Origin: Rhizobiales bacterium UBA3584
GTDB lineage: Bacteria > Pseudomonadota > Alphaproteobacteria > Rhizobiales > Devosiaceae
NCBI GenBank assembly: GCA_002375765.1
Contig: DFMV01000063.1
Span: forward strand, 62,001-126,000
Reading direction: 5' to 3'
Length of the DNA: 64,000 nucleotides
Shown: positions 32,460-40,402 of the stretch, in pieces
Layout of the letters: each line of letters opens with the position of its first letter
Position numbering within the stretch: the stretch's first letter is position 1
Translations under genes and position numbers: made by a program
The notes under the pieces: model-generated
Database searches by the model: none
What the model was told of the DNA's origin: nothing
The model's input: the letters and a program-made list of their open reading frames with translations, nothing else

Positions 32460-35093
32460 CTAATCGCCGGTGGCGCCTTCGACCGCCTGGACGGTCTCGG
32501 GCAGGGCCCAGGCGATGACGGCGTCCGAGACCGGGGTTTCCATGAAGTGGTGGCCGCCCGGCGCGATGACCAGGAACTGGCGGCCCGCGACTTCATAGAT
32601 GATGGGCGTTGTCTGCCCGCCACCGGGCAGGGTGTCCTGCCAGACGGTTTCGCCGGTTTCGATATCGATGGCCCGGATGAGATCATCGGTTGTCGCGGCG
32701 ATGAAGATCAGGCCGCTGGCCGTAACGATCGGGCCGCCATTGTTGGGCGTGCCGATAGGGATGGGCAACATCGAGGGGATACCCCAGGGACCGTTCTTGC
32801 GGGCGCTACCGAAAGGTTTGTCCCAGAGCGTTTCCCCGGTTTCCAGATCGATGGCCCGGATGCCGCCATAGGGCGGCTCGCTGCACAAAAGCCCCGTCGA
32901 CTGGCGCCAGCCGGCATTGACCGCGATGGCGTAGGGCGAACCGAGCTGTGGTCCCGGACCTTCCGCGCCGCGCTCCCATTCGGGCTCGAAAATGGCGCGA
33001 ACGCCCATCTCGTCGGCCTCTTCACGCGGGATCAGGCGGTTGTAATTGGGCATGTTGTTGTAATTGGCGATCATGATGCCGCGCTCTTCGTCGACGGCCA
33101 GCGATCCCCAATCCTGCCCGCCATTATAGCCCGGATACTGGATCCAGCGCTGATCGGAGGTGGGCGGGGTGTAGATGCCCTCGTAATGGGCCTGGCGGAA
33201 CTGGATGCGGCACCAGAGCTGATCGAGCGGTGTCATGCCCCACATGTCTTTTTCTTCAAGCGGCTCGAAGGCGAGCGTGTGGTAGGTCGAAAAGGGCTGG
33301 GTGGGCGAGAGATAGTCGGGTTCGACCCCGCCCTGGGGCACTTCGCGTTCCTCGGGGGCAAAGAGCGGCTCGCCGGTTTCGCGGTCGAGGATGTAGATGT
33401 CGCCCTGCTTGGAGGAAACGATGATGGCGGGAACACTGCCCTCGCCGGTGGGGAAATCGACCAGCGCGGGCTGGCTTCCCAGATCATAGTCCCAGACGTC
33501 GTTATGGACGGTCTGGAAGTGCCAGACGTCATCGCCCGTGGTTGCATCGACCGCGACGATCGAGGTGGCGTATTCGTTTTCCAGCTCCGAGCGGTTCGAG
33601 CCGTAATAATCGACGGCCGAATTGCCCAGGGGCAGATACACCAGCCCCAGTTCCTCGTCGGCTGCCGCGATGGTCCACATGTTGGGCGTGCCGCGCGAAT
33701 AGGTTTCCCCTTCGGGAGGCGCGGTGCGGCTGTCGGGATTTTCCAGATCCCAGGCCCAGGCGAGTTCGCCCGTAACCGCATCATAGCCGCGCACGACGCC
33801 CGAGGGAGCGTCTTCGGCCTGGCCGTCATTGACCTGGGCGCCCATCACCGCGATGCCCCGAACGATTGTGGGGGGCGAAGTGACCGCGTACCAGCCGGGC
33901 ACCGTGTCACCCAGACCCTCTTCGAGATAGACCTCACCGGCCAGGCCGAAATCGGGGCAGGGCTGTCCCGTGCGCGCGTCGACGGCGAGCAGGCGGGCGT
34001 CGAGCGTGCCCCACAGGATGCGCGTGGCGCAGATGGCATCGGGATCGGCGTCCGGGACCTCGAAATAGGCGGCGCCACGGCAGGTTGCGCCGTAGGGAAT
34101 GGCATCGGTGGGGACTTCAGGATCGTAGCGCCATTCCTCAAGGCCGGTCGCGGCGTCGATGGCGACCATGATGCCCATGGCGGTGCAGTGATAGAGATCG
34201 TCGCCCACCTTGAGCGGGGTGTTTTCGGGCGAATAGCTGGAGGCATCGCCCTCGGGCAGATCGCCCGAATGGAATTCCCAGACGCGGGTCAGTTCTCCGA
34301 CATTGTCGGGGGTGATCTGATCGAGGGGGGAATAGCGGGTGCCGTGATAGGTGCCGCCATAGGCGGGCCAGTTTTCACCGACCTCCATCGTGGCGAGGGG
34401 CGCGCGCGCTTCAACGCCGGTGGGCGTGGTATCGCCCGTGGCTTCCTCGCCCGTTTCCGGCGCCGCAGGGGCTTCGGGTGACGGCGGCGCGGCACCTTGG
34501 ACCGGAGCCGCTTCATCGGTTTCGATGGTCGGCGCCTGGCCTTCCGGGACTTCGCCGGGTTCCTCGGGCAGAATTTCGGTCACCGGAGCTTCGGTTTCTT
34601 CCACCGGTGCGGCCTCATCGGCCGCGGGGGCGTCCTGGGCTATGGCGGTGCCCTGCTGGGAAATCGTGAGGACCGAGAGCGAGCCGGCCAGTGCCAATCC
34701 GCCCGCAATGGCCGCGGCTGCGGTGCTGGCGGGGCGGGCGAAGCGTCCGCGCAGCGCGGGAATGGTGGCAAGGACCAGAACGAGCACCACGGTGGGCGCC
34801 ACGAGGCGCGGCACCTGTGCCCATCCGTCAAACCCCGCCTCCCAGAGCGCCCAGACAACGGTGCCCGCAAAGGTCACCAGATAAACCCACACGGCGAGCA
34901 TGGAGCGTCGGAAGAGAAAGAATGCGGTGATGAGAAGACCGATACCGGCGAGAATGTAGTACCAGGACCCGCCGAGCGCAGCGAGCCAGACGCCGCCGGC
35001 GAGAATGGGAACTCCGAAAATTGCGATGATGGCGCCAATGACCATTGCGGCCCAAAAGCCAAAGCCGCGGCGCGCGCGATGCGTGTCGTCCAT
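32460..35093 (-). CDS. gcd: membrane-bound PQQ-dependent glucose dehydrogenase
   Basis: This 877-aa quinoprotein oxidises glucose to gluconolactone in the periplasm and reduces ubiquinone. Residues 12 to about 140 hold five membrane helices (AAMVIGAIIAIFGVPILAGG, LVTFAGTVVWALW and others). An unusually long Ala/Pro/Glu-rich linker (about 150-235) follows. The PQQ propeller begins ENWPAYGGTYHGTRYSPLDQI and includes QTVHNDVWDYDLGSQPALVD with the active-site Asp, and IIYEVAGRQFLVIAPGGHHFM. E. coli Gcd is about 80 residues shorter, mostly through this linker. ATG 35093 has GGGAGAG upstream. A GGAAC-N17-TGTT motif precedes it (35128-35153). Confidence 0.95.
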   Translation of the reverse strand: MDDTHRARRGFGFWAAMVIGAIIAIFGVPILAGGVWLAALGGSWYYILAGIGLLITAFFLFRRSMLAVWVYLVTFAGTVVWALWEAGFDGWAQVPRLVAPTVVLVLVLATIPALRGRFARPASTAAAAIAGGLALAGSLSVLTISQQGTAIAQDAPAADEAAPVEETEAPVTEILPEEPGEVPEGQAPTIETDEAAPVQGAAPPSPEAPAAPETGEEATGDTTPTGVEARAPLATMEVGENWPAYGGTYHGTRYSPLDQITPDNVGELTRVWEFHSGDLPEGDASSYSPENTPLKVGDDLYHCTAMGIMVAIDAATGLEEWRYDPEVPTDAIPYGATCRGAAYFEVPDADPDAICATRILWGTLDARLLAVDARTGQPCPDFGLAGEVYLEEGLGDTVPGWYAVTSPPTIVRGIAVMGAQVNDGQAEDAPSGVVRGYDAVTGELAWAWDLENPDSRTAPPEGETYSRGTPNMWTIAAADEELGLVYLPLGNSAVDYYGSNRSELENEYATSIVAVDATTGDDVWHFQTVHNDVWDYDLGSQPALVDFPTGEGSVPAIIVSSKQGDIYILDRETGEPLFAPEEREVPQGGVEPDYLSPTQPFSTYHTLAFEPLEEKDMWGMTPLDQLWCRIQFRQAHYEGIYTPPTSDQRWIQYPGYNGGQDWGSLAVDEERGIMIANYNNMPNYNRLIPREEADEMGVRAIFEPEWERGAEGPGPQLGSPYAIAVNAGWRQSTGLLCSEPPYGGIRAIDLETGETLWDKPFGSARKNGPWGIPSMLPIPIGTPNNGGPIVTASGLIFIAATTDDLIRAIDIETGETVWQDTLPGGGQTTPIIYEVAGRQFLVIAPGGHHFMETPVSDAVIAWALPETVQAVEGATGD

Positions 35094-35127
35094 GATGCTC
35101 TCCCGGTGCGATTGCCTCTCAGGACAC

Positions 35128-35153
35128 AACACAGCCCGGCGGGATCGGGTTCC
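35128..35153 (-). promoter_or_regulatory. weak EcfG-like promoter candidate before gcd
   Basis: On the minus strand GGAAC (35153-35149) is followed after 17 nt by TGTT (35131-35128). This fits the loose GGAAC-N19-TT form of RpoE2 promoters but lacks the C of CGTT. It is 35 bp upstream of the gcd ATG. Confidence 0.35.
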
Positions 35154-35181
35154 TAAATTCTCCCAAGTGGTTTTTTCCCTC

Positions 35182-36168
35182 TCAGGACGCGGCAGGAGCA
35201 ACCGTCTGGCCGCGCACAGGTTCTCCGCGCACCACGGGTTCACCATCTGCAATGTAGTTCTGGAACTGGGCGGGAAGGCCCTCGCCATCTCTCAGATCAG
35301 GCGTGGTCTGGAGGTGGAAATGCAGGTGCGGTTCGGACGTGTTGCCCGAGTTCCCGCACAACCCCAACACATCGCCCGACGATACATCCTGGCCGCGCTG
35401 CACGGTGATCGAGCCTTGCTGCATATGGGCCAGGAAGGCGAACTCGCCTTTTGCCAGTGCCAGGATCACATGATTGCCGGCGGGATTTTCCGCATCGGTT
35501 TGCCCGATCGGCTGGTCAGGGAGATCATTGACCATGGCGATGACCTGACCGTCGGCGGGCGCGAGAATGTCGCGGCCCCAGCAATGGTAGTTTTCCAGCT
35601 GTTGGGGATCGCCCGTGTAGGACTGGCCGTCCTCATGGACCACGAAATCATAGGCAAAGCGCTGGGCAGGATCGGTGGCGTGGTAATTGTCGGCGATGTC
35701 GCGCCCGCCCCAGAAGACGTGCCATTCATCCCTAAAGGGCAGCCGCAGATCGGATCTGGTTTCATAGTCGAAATAGGCCGAAGGAGCGGCCTCGGGCTGG
35801 GGCTGGATGAAAAAGCCCGCGATCATGCCATCGGGGGCAAACGCCCATTCCATGACAATGGGGGTGTCGAGCGCAGACCACTCGCCAATACGTGTGTAAA
35901 CGGCAAGTTCGCCCTGGGCGGTCGCCTCTTCGTCGAGGATCGCGGTTTCTTCGCCCAGATCGGTGGTGATCTGCTGGTGGAAGGCGGAAAGATCCTCGAG
36001 CGAACCGAGGGCTTCGTGCATTTGCGGCGTCATGTCGTTCCAGATCGCCTCGAGATCGCCGGACAGGAACGCTTCGGACCGTTCGCGGCCCATCTCCAGA
36101 GTTGCGTCCTGCGCGAAGGCGGGCAAGGCGAAAGCGGCAAGAAGGGCTGCGGGCAGGAGGCGGTTCAT
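35182..36168 (-). CDS. secreted M23 peptidase-like protein
   Basis: This 328-aa exported protein (signal to about FAQ, residue 20) has an N-terminal helical domain resembling DUF3887 (SEAFLSGDLEAIWNDMTPQMHEAL). It is followed by an M23 LytM domain: NYHATDPAQRFAYDF (His and Asp ligands), RDILAPADGQV, GNHVILALAKGEFAFLAHM, and HLHFHLQ near the C-terminus. The zinc ligands are complete, so endopeptidase activity on peptidoglycan cross-links is likely. It is not coupled to its neighbours; gcd lies about 90 bp downstream on the same strand. Confidence 0.88.
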   Translation of the reverse strand: MNRLLPAALLAAFALPAFAQDATLEMGRERSEAFLSGDLEAIWNDMTPQMHEALGSLEDLSAFHQQITTDLGEETAILDEEATAQGELAVYTRIGEWSALDTPIVMEWAFAPDGMIAGFFIQPQPEAAPSAYFDYETRSDLRLPFRDEWHVFWGGRDIADNYHATDPAQRFAYDFVVHEDGQSYTGDPQQLENYHCWGRDILAPADGQVIAMVNDLPDQPIGQTDAENPAGNHVILALAKGEFAFLAHMQQGSITVQRGQDVSSGDVLGLCGNSGNTSEPHLHFHLQTTPDLRDGEGLPAQFQNYIADGEPVVRGEPVRGQTVAPAAS

Positions 36169-36287
36169 TGATGAAACTCCGGGCTATTGATCTCTCTCGC
36201 AAATCCGCGTCGGCGGCGCGATCTTACGGCGACGCTTTGAGGGGAGCGCGGCTGTTGAACGCGCCGGGCGGGCGGGAGTTTCAAAAA

Positions 36288-36316
36288 ATACCAGGGGATT
36301 TATCCCCGCGTCACGC
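36288..36316. repeat. degenerate CCCGGG-type palindrome, copy 7, before the GTA remnant
   Basis: ACCAGGGGATTTATCCCCGC followed by GTCACG resembles the right palindrome of copy 2 (ATTTATTCCC core) with point changes. It is 130-160 bp before the first GTA-type gene. Confidence 0.5.
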
Positions 36317-36447
36317 CGCTCGGTTAGATTTGTGGCACGGTGAGATTACTGCGGACGCGACCTTGTTTGGGTCGCACTCGAGAGCAACGGCCCCTCCACG
36401 GTGCTCCGGGGCGCAGGGTCTCACCGGACCTTTTTTCAACGACAGCG

Positions 36448-36876
36448 ATGGATCGGGCGATGAGCGGGACGGTGGAGCCGGACTGGGATGCCGTGCGGGC
36501 GGAATATGAGGCCGGCAAAGTGCCGATTTCGGAAATTGCCGCGCGTCACGGCGTTTCGCGCAGCGGGATCAATGCGCGCGTCAAGGCCAAGGGCTGGCCG
36601 ATGCGCAAGCCGACGGTCGGCCATACGCAACGCACGACGCTGATAAGGCGCATGTTTCGCGTTCTCGAACGCCAACTCAACCTGCTCGACGAGGAGATGA
36701 CATCGGTGAGCAACACGGAAGTGACAATGCTGGGCAATCTCGTGCGATCGCTCGACAAGCTGATCGACCTCGACAATGCCGAACGCAAGATCGAAAAGAC
36801 CAAGCGCCCGAGCGCCGAGATGGCAGCCATCAAGCAACGGCTGGCCGAACGCATGGCCGAGATCGAACGCAAGTGA
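36448..36876 (+). CDS. helix-turn-helix protein, GTA g1-like (small-terminase position)
   Basis: This 142-aa protein has an N-terminal helix-turn-helix (DWDAVRAEYEAGKVPISEIAARHGVSRSGINARVKAKGW) and a helical C-terminal half rich in Glu/Lys with LNLLDEEMTSVSNTEVTMLGNLVRSLDKLID. It stands where RcGTA-type clusters place g1, which encodes a small terminase-like DNA-binding protein. Its stop overlaps the terminase fusion's GTG start by 4 nt (GTGA), the usual g1-g2 coupling. ATG 36460 is an equally possible start. DNA recognition for packaging is the inferred ancestral job. Confidence 0.7.
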   Translation: MDRAMSGTVEPDWDAVRAEYEAGKVPISEIAARHGVSRSGINARVKAKGWPMRKPTVGHTQRTTLIRRMFRVLERQLNLLDEEMTSVSNTEVTMLGNLVRSLDKLIDLDNAERKIEKTKRPSAEMAAIKQRLAERMAEIERK

Positions 36877-39269
36877 GCGTCGATGACCATGCGGGAGACG
36901 ACGACCTTGCCGGTTTTGAAGAGCGGGTCGCCTATTGGCGTGAGCATGCCGACAGGATGCCGGACGAAGAGGTCATCGAATGGACCTTCGCCTGGGATTT
37001 ATGGGGCCGTGACGAACAGCGCGCCCCCAAGGGCGACTGGACGACCTGGCTTTTGATTGGTGGACGCGGCTCGGGCAAGACACGGGCCGGTGCCGAATGG
37101 GTCCGCGAACTTGCGACCGGCGAGCGACCCGTCAGCCCCATAGCGCTGGTGGGCGAAACCATGGCCGAGGCGCGCGCGGTCATGGTCGAGGGTGTTTCGG
37201 GGCTCAAGGCGATCCACCCCTACAATGAGGCGCCGCGCTATGAGGCGAGCGCGGAGCGGCTGGTCTGGTCCAATGGCGCTGTGGCGCTGCTGATGCCGGC
37301 CAACGATCCCGAACGGTTTCGCGGGCCCCAATTTGCCGCCGCATGGTGCGACGAATTGGGATGCGGTGCGGTGGACAAGGGGCCGAACGCGCCCAACGCG
37401 TTTGGCGACCCCAAAAGCGCCGAGGACAAGCGACCGCCATTTTCGAGCGGCGCGCCCGATCCGCTGATCCAGCGCCAGATGCTGCGGGCGTGCCACCAAT
37501 ACTGGCGGGAAGCGGGGGCGCACAATCCCGTGTCGGGCATCTATGGCGCACCGATGCTCGATGCCGAGCGCATATATCTCTGGTGCTGGGACGCGCGGCC
37601 CTATCCGGCGTTTCCCGGCATGCCCGACATCTGGTCGGACGCTGCCAATTACGACACGGGGCATTGGCTGAACGGGCGGTTGGGGGCGGCGAGTGCCGAG
37701 GAGCTTTTGGCCGCCATGGCCGATGAGTTCGGAGTGCCGGTCGAGGCAATCGATATACGGGCGCCCATGGTGCATGGGCTGGGAATCGAGGCGGTGACCA
37801 GTCTGCGCGACGCGTCGGCGGGGCTGGTCGAGGCGCTGGGACTTTCGGTGCGCGATGGGGAGGCGGGGATCGTCTGGCGGGCCGGGGATACGCGGTCGGT
37901 TGTCGAGATGGCGCACGCGGATCTGGTGGCAGGCGAGGGGGCTATCGTTTCACGCAAGCGCGGCGATTGGGCCGAGCGGGCCGGGCGGCTGACGCTGAGC
38001 TATTCCGACAGGGACCGCGATTATCAGACGGCGACCGCCCTGGCGGTGGCGCCGAAAGGCGAACGCTATGCGGGGGCGGAAATGGGGCTGGTGCTCGATC
38101 CGGCGGATGCGGGGGGCGTGGCTGAAGCCATGTTGCGGGCCATGCGCCGGGGCGAGGACGGATTGGAGTTTGCGCTGCCGCCTTCGATGCTGGCGCTCGA
38201 GGCGGGCGATATGGTGGCCGTCGAGGGGCAGGCGGACGGGCCGTTCGTGATCGGCACGGTGCGCGACGGGGCGGTGCGGCAGGTTTCTGCCTTGGCTTTC
38301 GGGGGAACGATCAACGGGGTGGCAGGCACTGCAGAGCGACGCATGCCGCAGATCAGCCCCCCGATTGCCGCGACCCCGCTCATCACCATTGCGCATCTGC
38401 CGGCGGGCGATGGAGGGACCGAGCTTGTAGCGGCGGCAATGTGCGATCCCTGGCCAGGGCCGATCAGCCTGCGCGAAACCGAAACGGGAACCGAGCTGGC
38501 GCGGCTGGCGGGGGCAGGGACGCTGGGTGTTCTGGCGCAGCCTCTGGCGGCGGGGCCAAGCGGAATTTGGGATCGGGCGGGTGGGATCGTCCTGTCATTG
38601 TATGGCGGGCATCTGGCGTCTGCCGCGCCGCAGGCGGTGCTGGCAGCGAGCAACCGGGTGGCGGTGGAGACCGATGCCGGACATTGGGAACTGGTCGGGT
38701 TTGAACAGGCCGAACTGATCGAGGCTTCGACCTATCGGCTGACGGGGTTGTTGCGGGGGCAGGACGGGACGCGGGCCGGTGAAGCGTCGGCGGGCAACCG
38801 GGTGCTGGTTTTGAACGGCTCCTGCGTGCGGTTTGCAGTGCCGCAGAGCGCGCTGGGCGATACGCGGACTTTGCTTGCCTATGCCGGGCCGCGTGATGCG
38901 GAGGGCACGGCGCTGGGCGTTGATGTGGATATCGGCACGGCGCTGCCCCTGGCGCCGATGCACCTGCGGGCGGTTCGCGACGGGAGCGGCGATATTGCCC
39001 TGAGCTGGATCCGGCGGGGCCGGGTGGGCGGCAACGGCTGGACCTATGGCGACATTCCGCTCGACGTCGTGCCCGAGCACTATCGGGTTTGTATTTTCGA
39101 TGGCGGGACAGCGGTGCGCGTCGAAGATGTCGGCGCGGCGGGCTGGACCTATTCGGCGGCCGACCAGACAGCCGATTTCGGGGGTCCGGCGGGCGGGTTC
39201 AGTTTCACAGTTCAACAGGTTAGCCCGGTCCTTGGCGCGGGGCTGGCCGCACAGGGAGTTTATCCATGA
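36873..39269 (+). CDS. in-frame fusion: GTA large terminase ATPase N-terminus joined to g15 tail protein C-terminus
   Basis: This 798-aa reading frame joins parts of two GTA proteins. Residues 1 to about 163 are the start of a phage/GTA large terminase: WTTWLLIGGRGSGKTRAGAEW with the Walker A GGRGSGKT at 63-70, ALVGETMAEARAVM, and RFRGPQFAAAWCDEL with the Walker B region near 154-161. From CGAVDKGPNAPNAFGDPKSAED (164 on) it is the end of the g15 TIM-barrel tail protein and its C-terminal domains (DLIQRQMLRACHQYW-like block, CWDARPYPAFPG, GHWLNGRLG, later TYRLTGLLRGQDGT). The nuclease half of terminase and all genes g3 to g14 are gone. The join is at about 37350-37364. No stop interrupts it. 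Whether it is expressed is unknown. Confidence 0.9.
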   Translation: MSVDDHAGDDDLAGFEERVAYWREHADRMPDEEVIEWTFAWDLWGRDEQRAPKGDWTTWLLIGGRGSGKTRAGAEWVRELATGERPVSPIALVGETMAEARAVMVEGVSGLKAIHPYNEAPRYEASAERLVWSNGAVALLMPANDPERFRGPQFAAAWCDELGCGAVDKGPNAPNAFGDPKSAEDKRPPFSSGAPDPLIQRQMLRACHQYWREAGAHNPVSGIYGAPMLDAERIYLWCWDARPYPAFPGMPDIWSDAANYDTGHWLNGRLGAASAEELLAAMADEFGVPVEAIDIRAPMVHGLGIEAVTSLRDASAGLVEALGLSVRDGEAGIVWRAGDTRSVVEMAHADLVAGEGAIVSRKRGDWAERAGRLTLSYSDRDRDYQTATALAVAPKGERYAGAEMGLVLDPADAGGVAEAMLRAMRRGEDGLEFALPPSMLALEAGDMVAVEGQADGPFVIGTVRDGAVRQVSALAFGGTINGVAGTAERRMPQISPPIAATPLITIAHLPAGDGGTELVAAAMCDPWPGPISLRETETGTELARLAGAGTLGVLAQPLAAGPSGIWDRAGGIVLSLYGGHLASAAPQAVLAASNRVAVETDAGHWELVGFEQAELIEASTYRLTGLLRGQDGTRAGEASAGNRVLVLNGSCVRFAVPQSALGDTRTLLAYAGPRDAEGTALGVDVDIGTALPLAPMHLRAVRDGSGDIALSWIRRGRVGGNGWTYGDIPLDVVPEHYRVCIFDGGTAVRVEDVGAAGWTYSAADQTADFGGPAGGFSFTVQQVSPVLGAGLAAQGVYP

Positions 39270-40210
39270 GTTCGACGGCGCGGCTCGATCTGCCGCTGAT
39301 CGCCTCCGAGCAGGCGCAAAAACACGTGACCCACAATGAGGCGCTGCTATTGCTCGATGCGCTGGTGCAGATCCGGCTTGTCGGGCTGGCGGTGATTGAA
39401 CCGCCTGCCGATCCCGAGGCGGGCGACACCTATGGCATCGGGGCGATGGCGACAGGGGCGTGGGAAGGCCGTGACGGGCAATTGGCGGCCTGGAGCGAGG
39501 GCGGCTGGCGGTTTGCCGAACCGGCTGAGGGCTGGTTGGCATGGGATATCGCCGGCGGCCAGCCGATAATGTTTCGGGCCGGGAACTGGGCGCCGCTTTT
39601 CAATGGATTGGCGGGGATGGGGATCGGAACGGACCCTGATGCGACCAACCGGCTGGCCGTGCGTTCCGAAGCGGCTCTGTTTACAGCGATCCCTGATGGA
39701 GAGGGCGGCAATGGCGATGTGCGGCTGACGCTCAACAAGGAGGACGGGGCCGACAGCGCGACGCTGATCTTCCAGTCGGGTTGGTCGGGGCGGGCCGAAA
39801 TCGGGCTGGCGGGGGATGATGATTTCACCTTCAAGGTCTCCGATGACGGGGCCGATTTCAAGACCGCGATGAGCCTGGAAGGCGCAACCGGGTTCGTGCG
39901 GTTTTCGAGCTTTGCGGGGTGCGCGGTGAGCTTTCCCACAATTGCCGGAGGCTTTCTGGCCGCCGAGACCGGTTATGTGGTTCCGACACCTGAAAGCGGG
40001 ACGACCGACGATGTGGATACCATCGAAGGTGGGTTCGATGGCGCAACGCTGATTGTCACCGGGACGGCGGGCAATGCGCTGACCTTTCGCGACGGGACCG
40101 GAAATTTGAAGCTGGGCGGCGATCGGGTGCTCGATGCTTTCGAGGATGCTCTGATGCTCGTCAGGCGCGGGAGCGACTGGATCGAGTTGTCGTTTTCCAA
40201 CAACGGCTGA
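39266..40210 (+). CDS. DUF2793 protein, GTA head-spike/tail-fibre-like
   Basis: This 314-aa protein starts STARLDLPLIASEQAQKHVTHNEALLLLDALVQ, the diagnostic DUF2793 block found in GTA head-spike (GhsB-like) and prophage fibre proteins. GDTYGIGAMATGAWEGRDGQLAAW follows. The C-terminal half is beta-rich and Gly/Asp-rich, as in fibre shafts. It overlaps the fusion gene's stop by 4 nt, so it was translated with g15 in the intact cluster. It is complete and undamaged here. Confidence 0.85.
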   Translation: MSSTARLDLPLIASEQAQKHVTHNEALLLLDALVQIRLVGLAVIEPPADPEAGDTYGIGAMATGAWEGRDGQLAAWSEGGWRFAEPAEGWLAWDIAGGQPIMFRAGNWAPLFNGLAGMGIGTDPDATNRLAVRSEAALFTAIPDGEGGNGDVRLTLNKEDGADSATLIFQSGWSGRAEIGLAGDDDFTFKVSDDGADFKTAMSLEGATGFVRFSSFAGCAVSFPTIAGGFLAAETGYVVPTPESGTTDDVDTIEGGFDGATLIVTGTAGNALTFRDGTGNLKLGGDRVLDAFEDALMLVRRGSDWIELSFSNNG

Positions 40211-40246
40211 TTTCGAGGGACCACAGGCCTCTTGGCCTCCCCATCG

Positions 40247-40346
40247 TCATCCCGGGCGAGGGCCCGGGACCCAGGAACCGGCAGCGTTTGTGGTTCTGTC
40301 TCAAGCACCGAGTGTACTGGGCCCCGGCTCAAGGCCGGGGTGACGG
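40247..40346. repeat. full-length CCCGGG palindrome mosaic repeat, copy 8
   Basis: TCATCCCGGG...CCCGGGA (from 40247) and GGCCCCGG...CCGGGGTGACG (to 40345) frame a spacer with AACCGGCAGCGTTTGTGGTT. It is colinear with 20687-20784 and 13506-13600. It sits between the DUF2793 and muramidase genes within the GTA remnant. Confidence 0.85.
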
Positions 40347-40402
40347 GTCTTTGGGAAGGCAGTCATTGGGTGCAAATCATTGATTCAAAAGGGAGAAGCA
40401 AT

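Noticed and set aside
32547..34481. 644-codon + strand frame opposite gcd
   Set aside because: Antisense shadow; Gcd motifs are on the minus strand.
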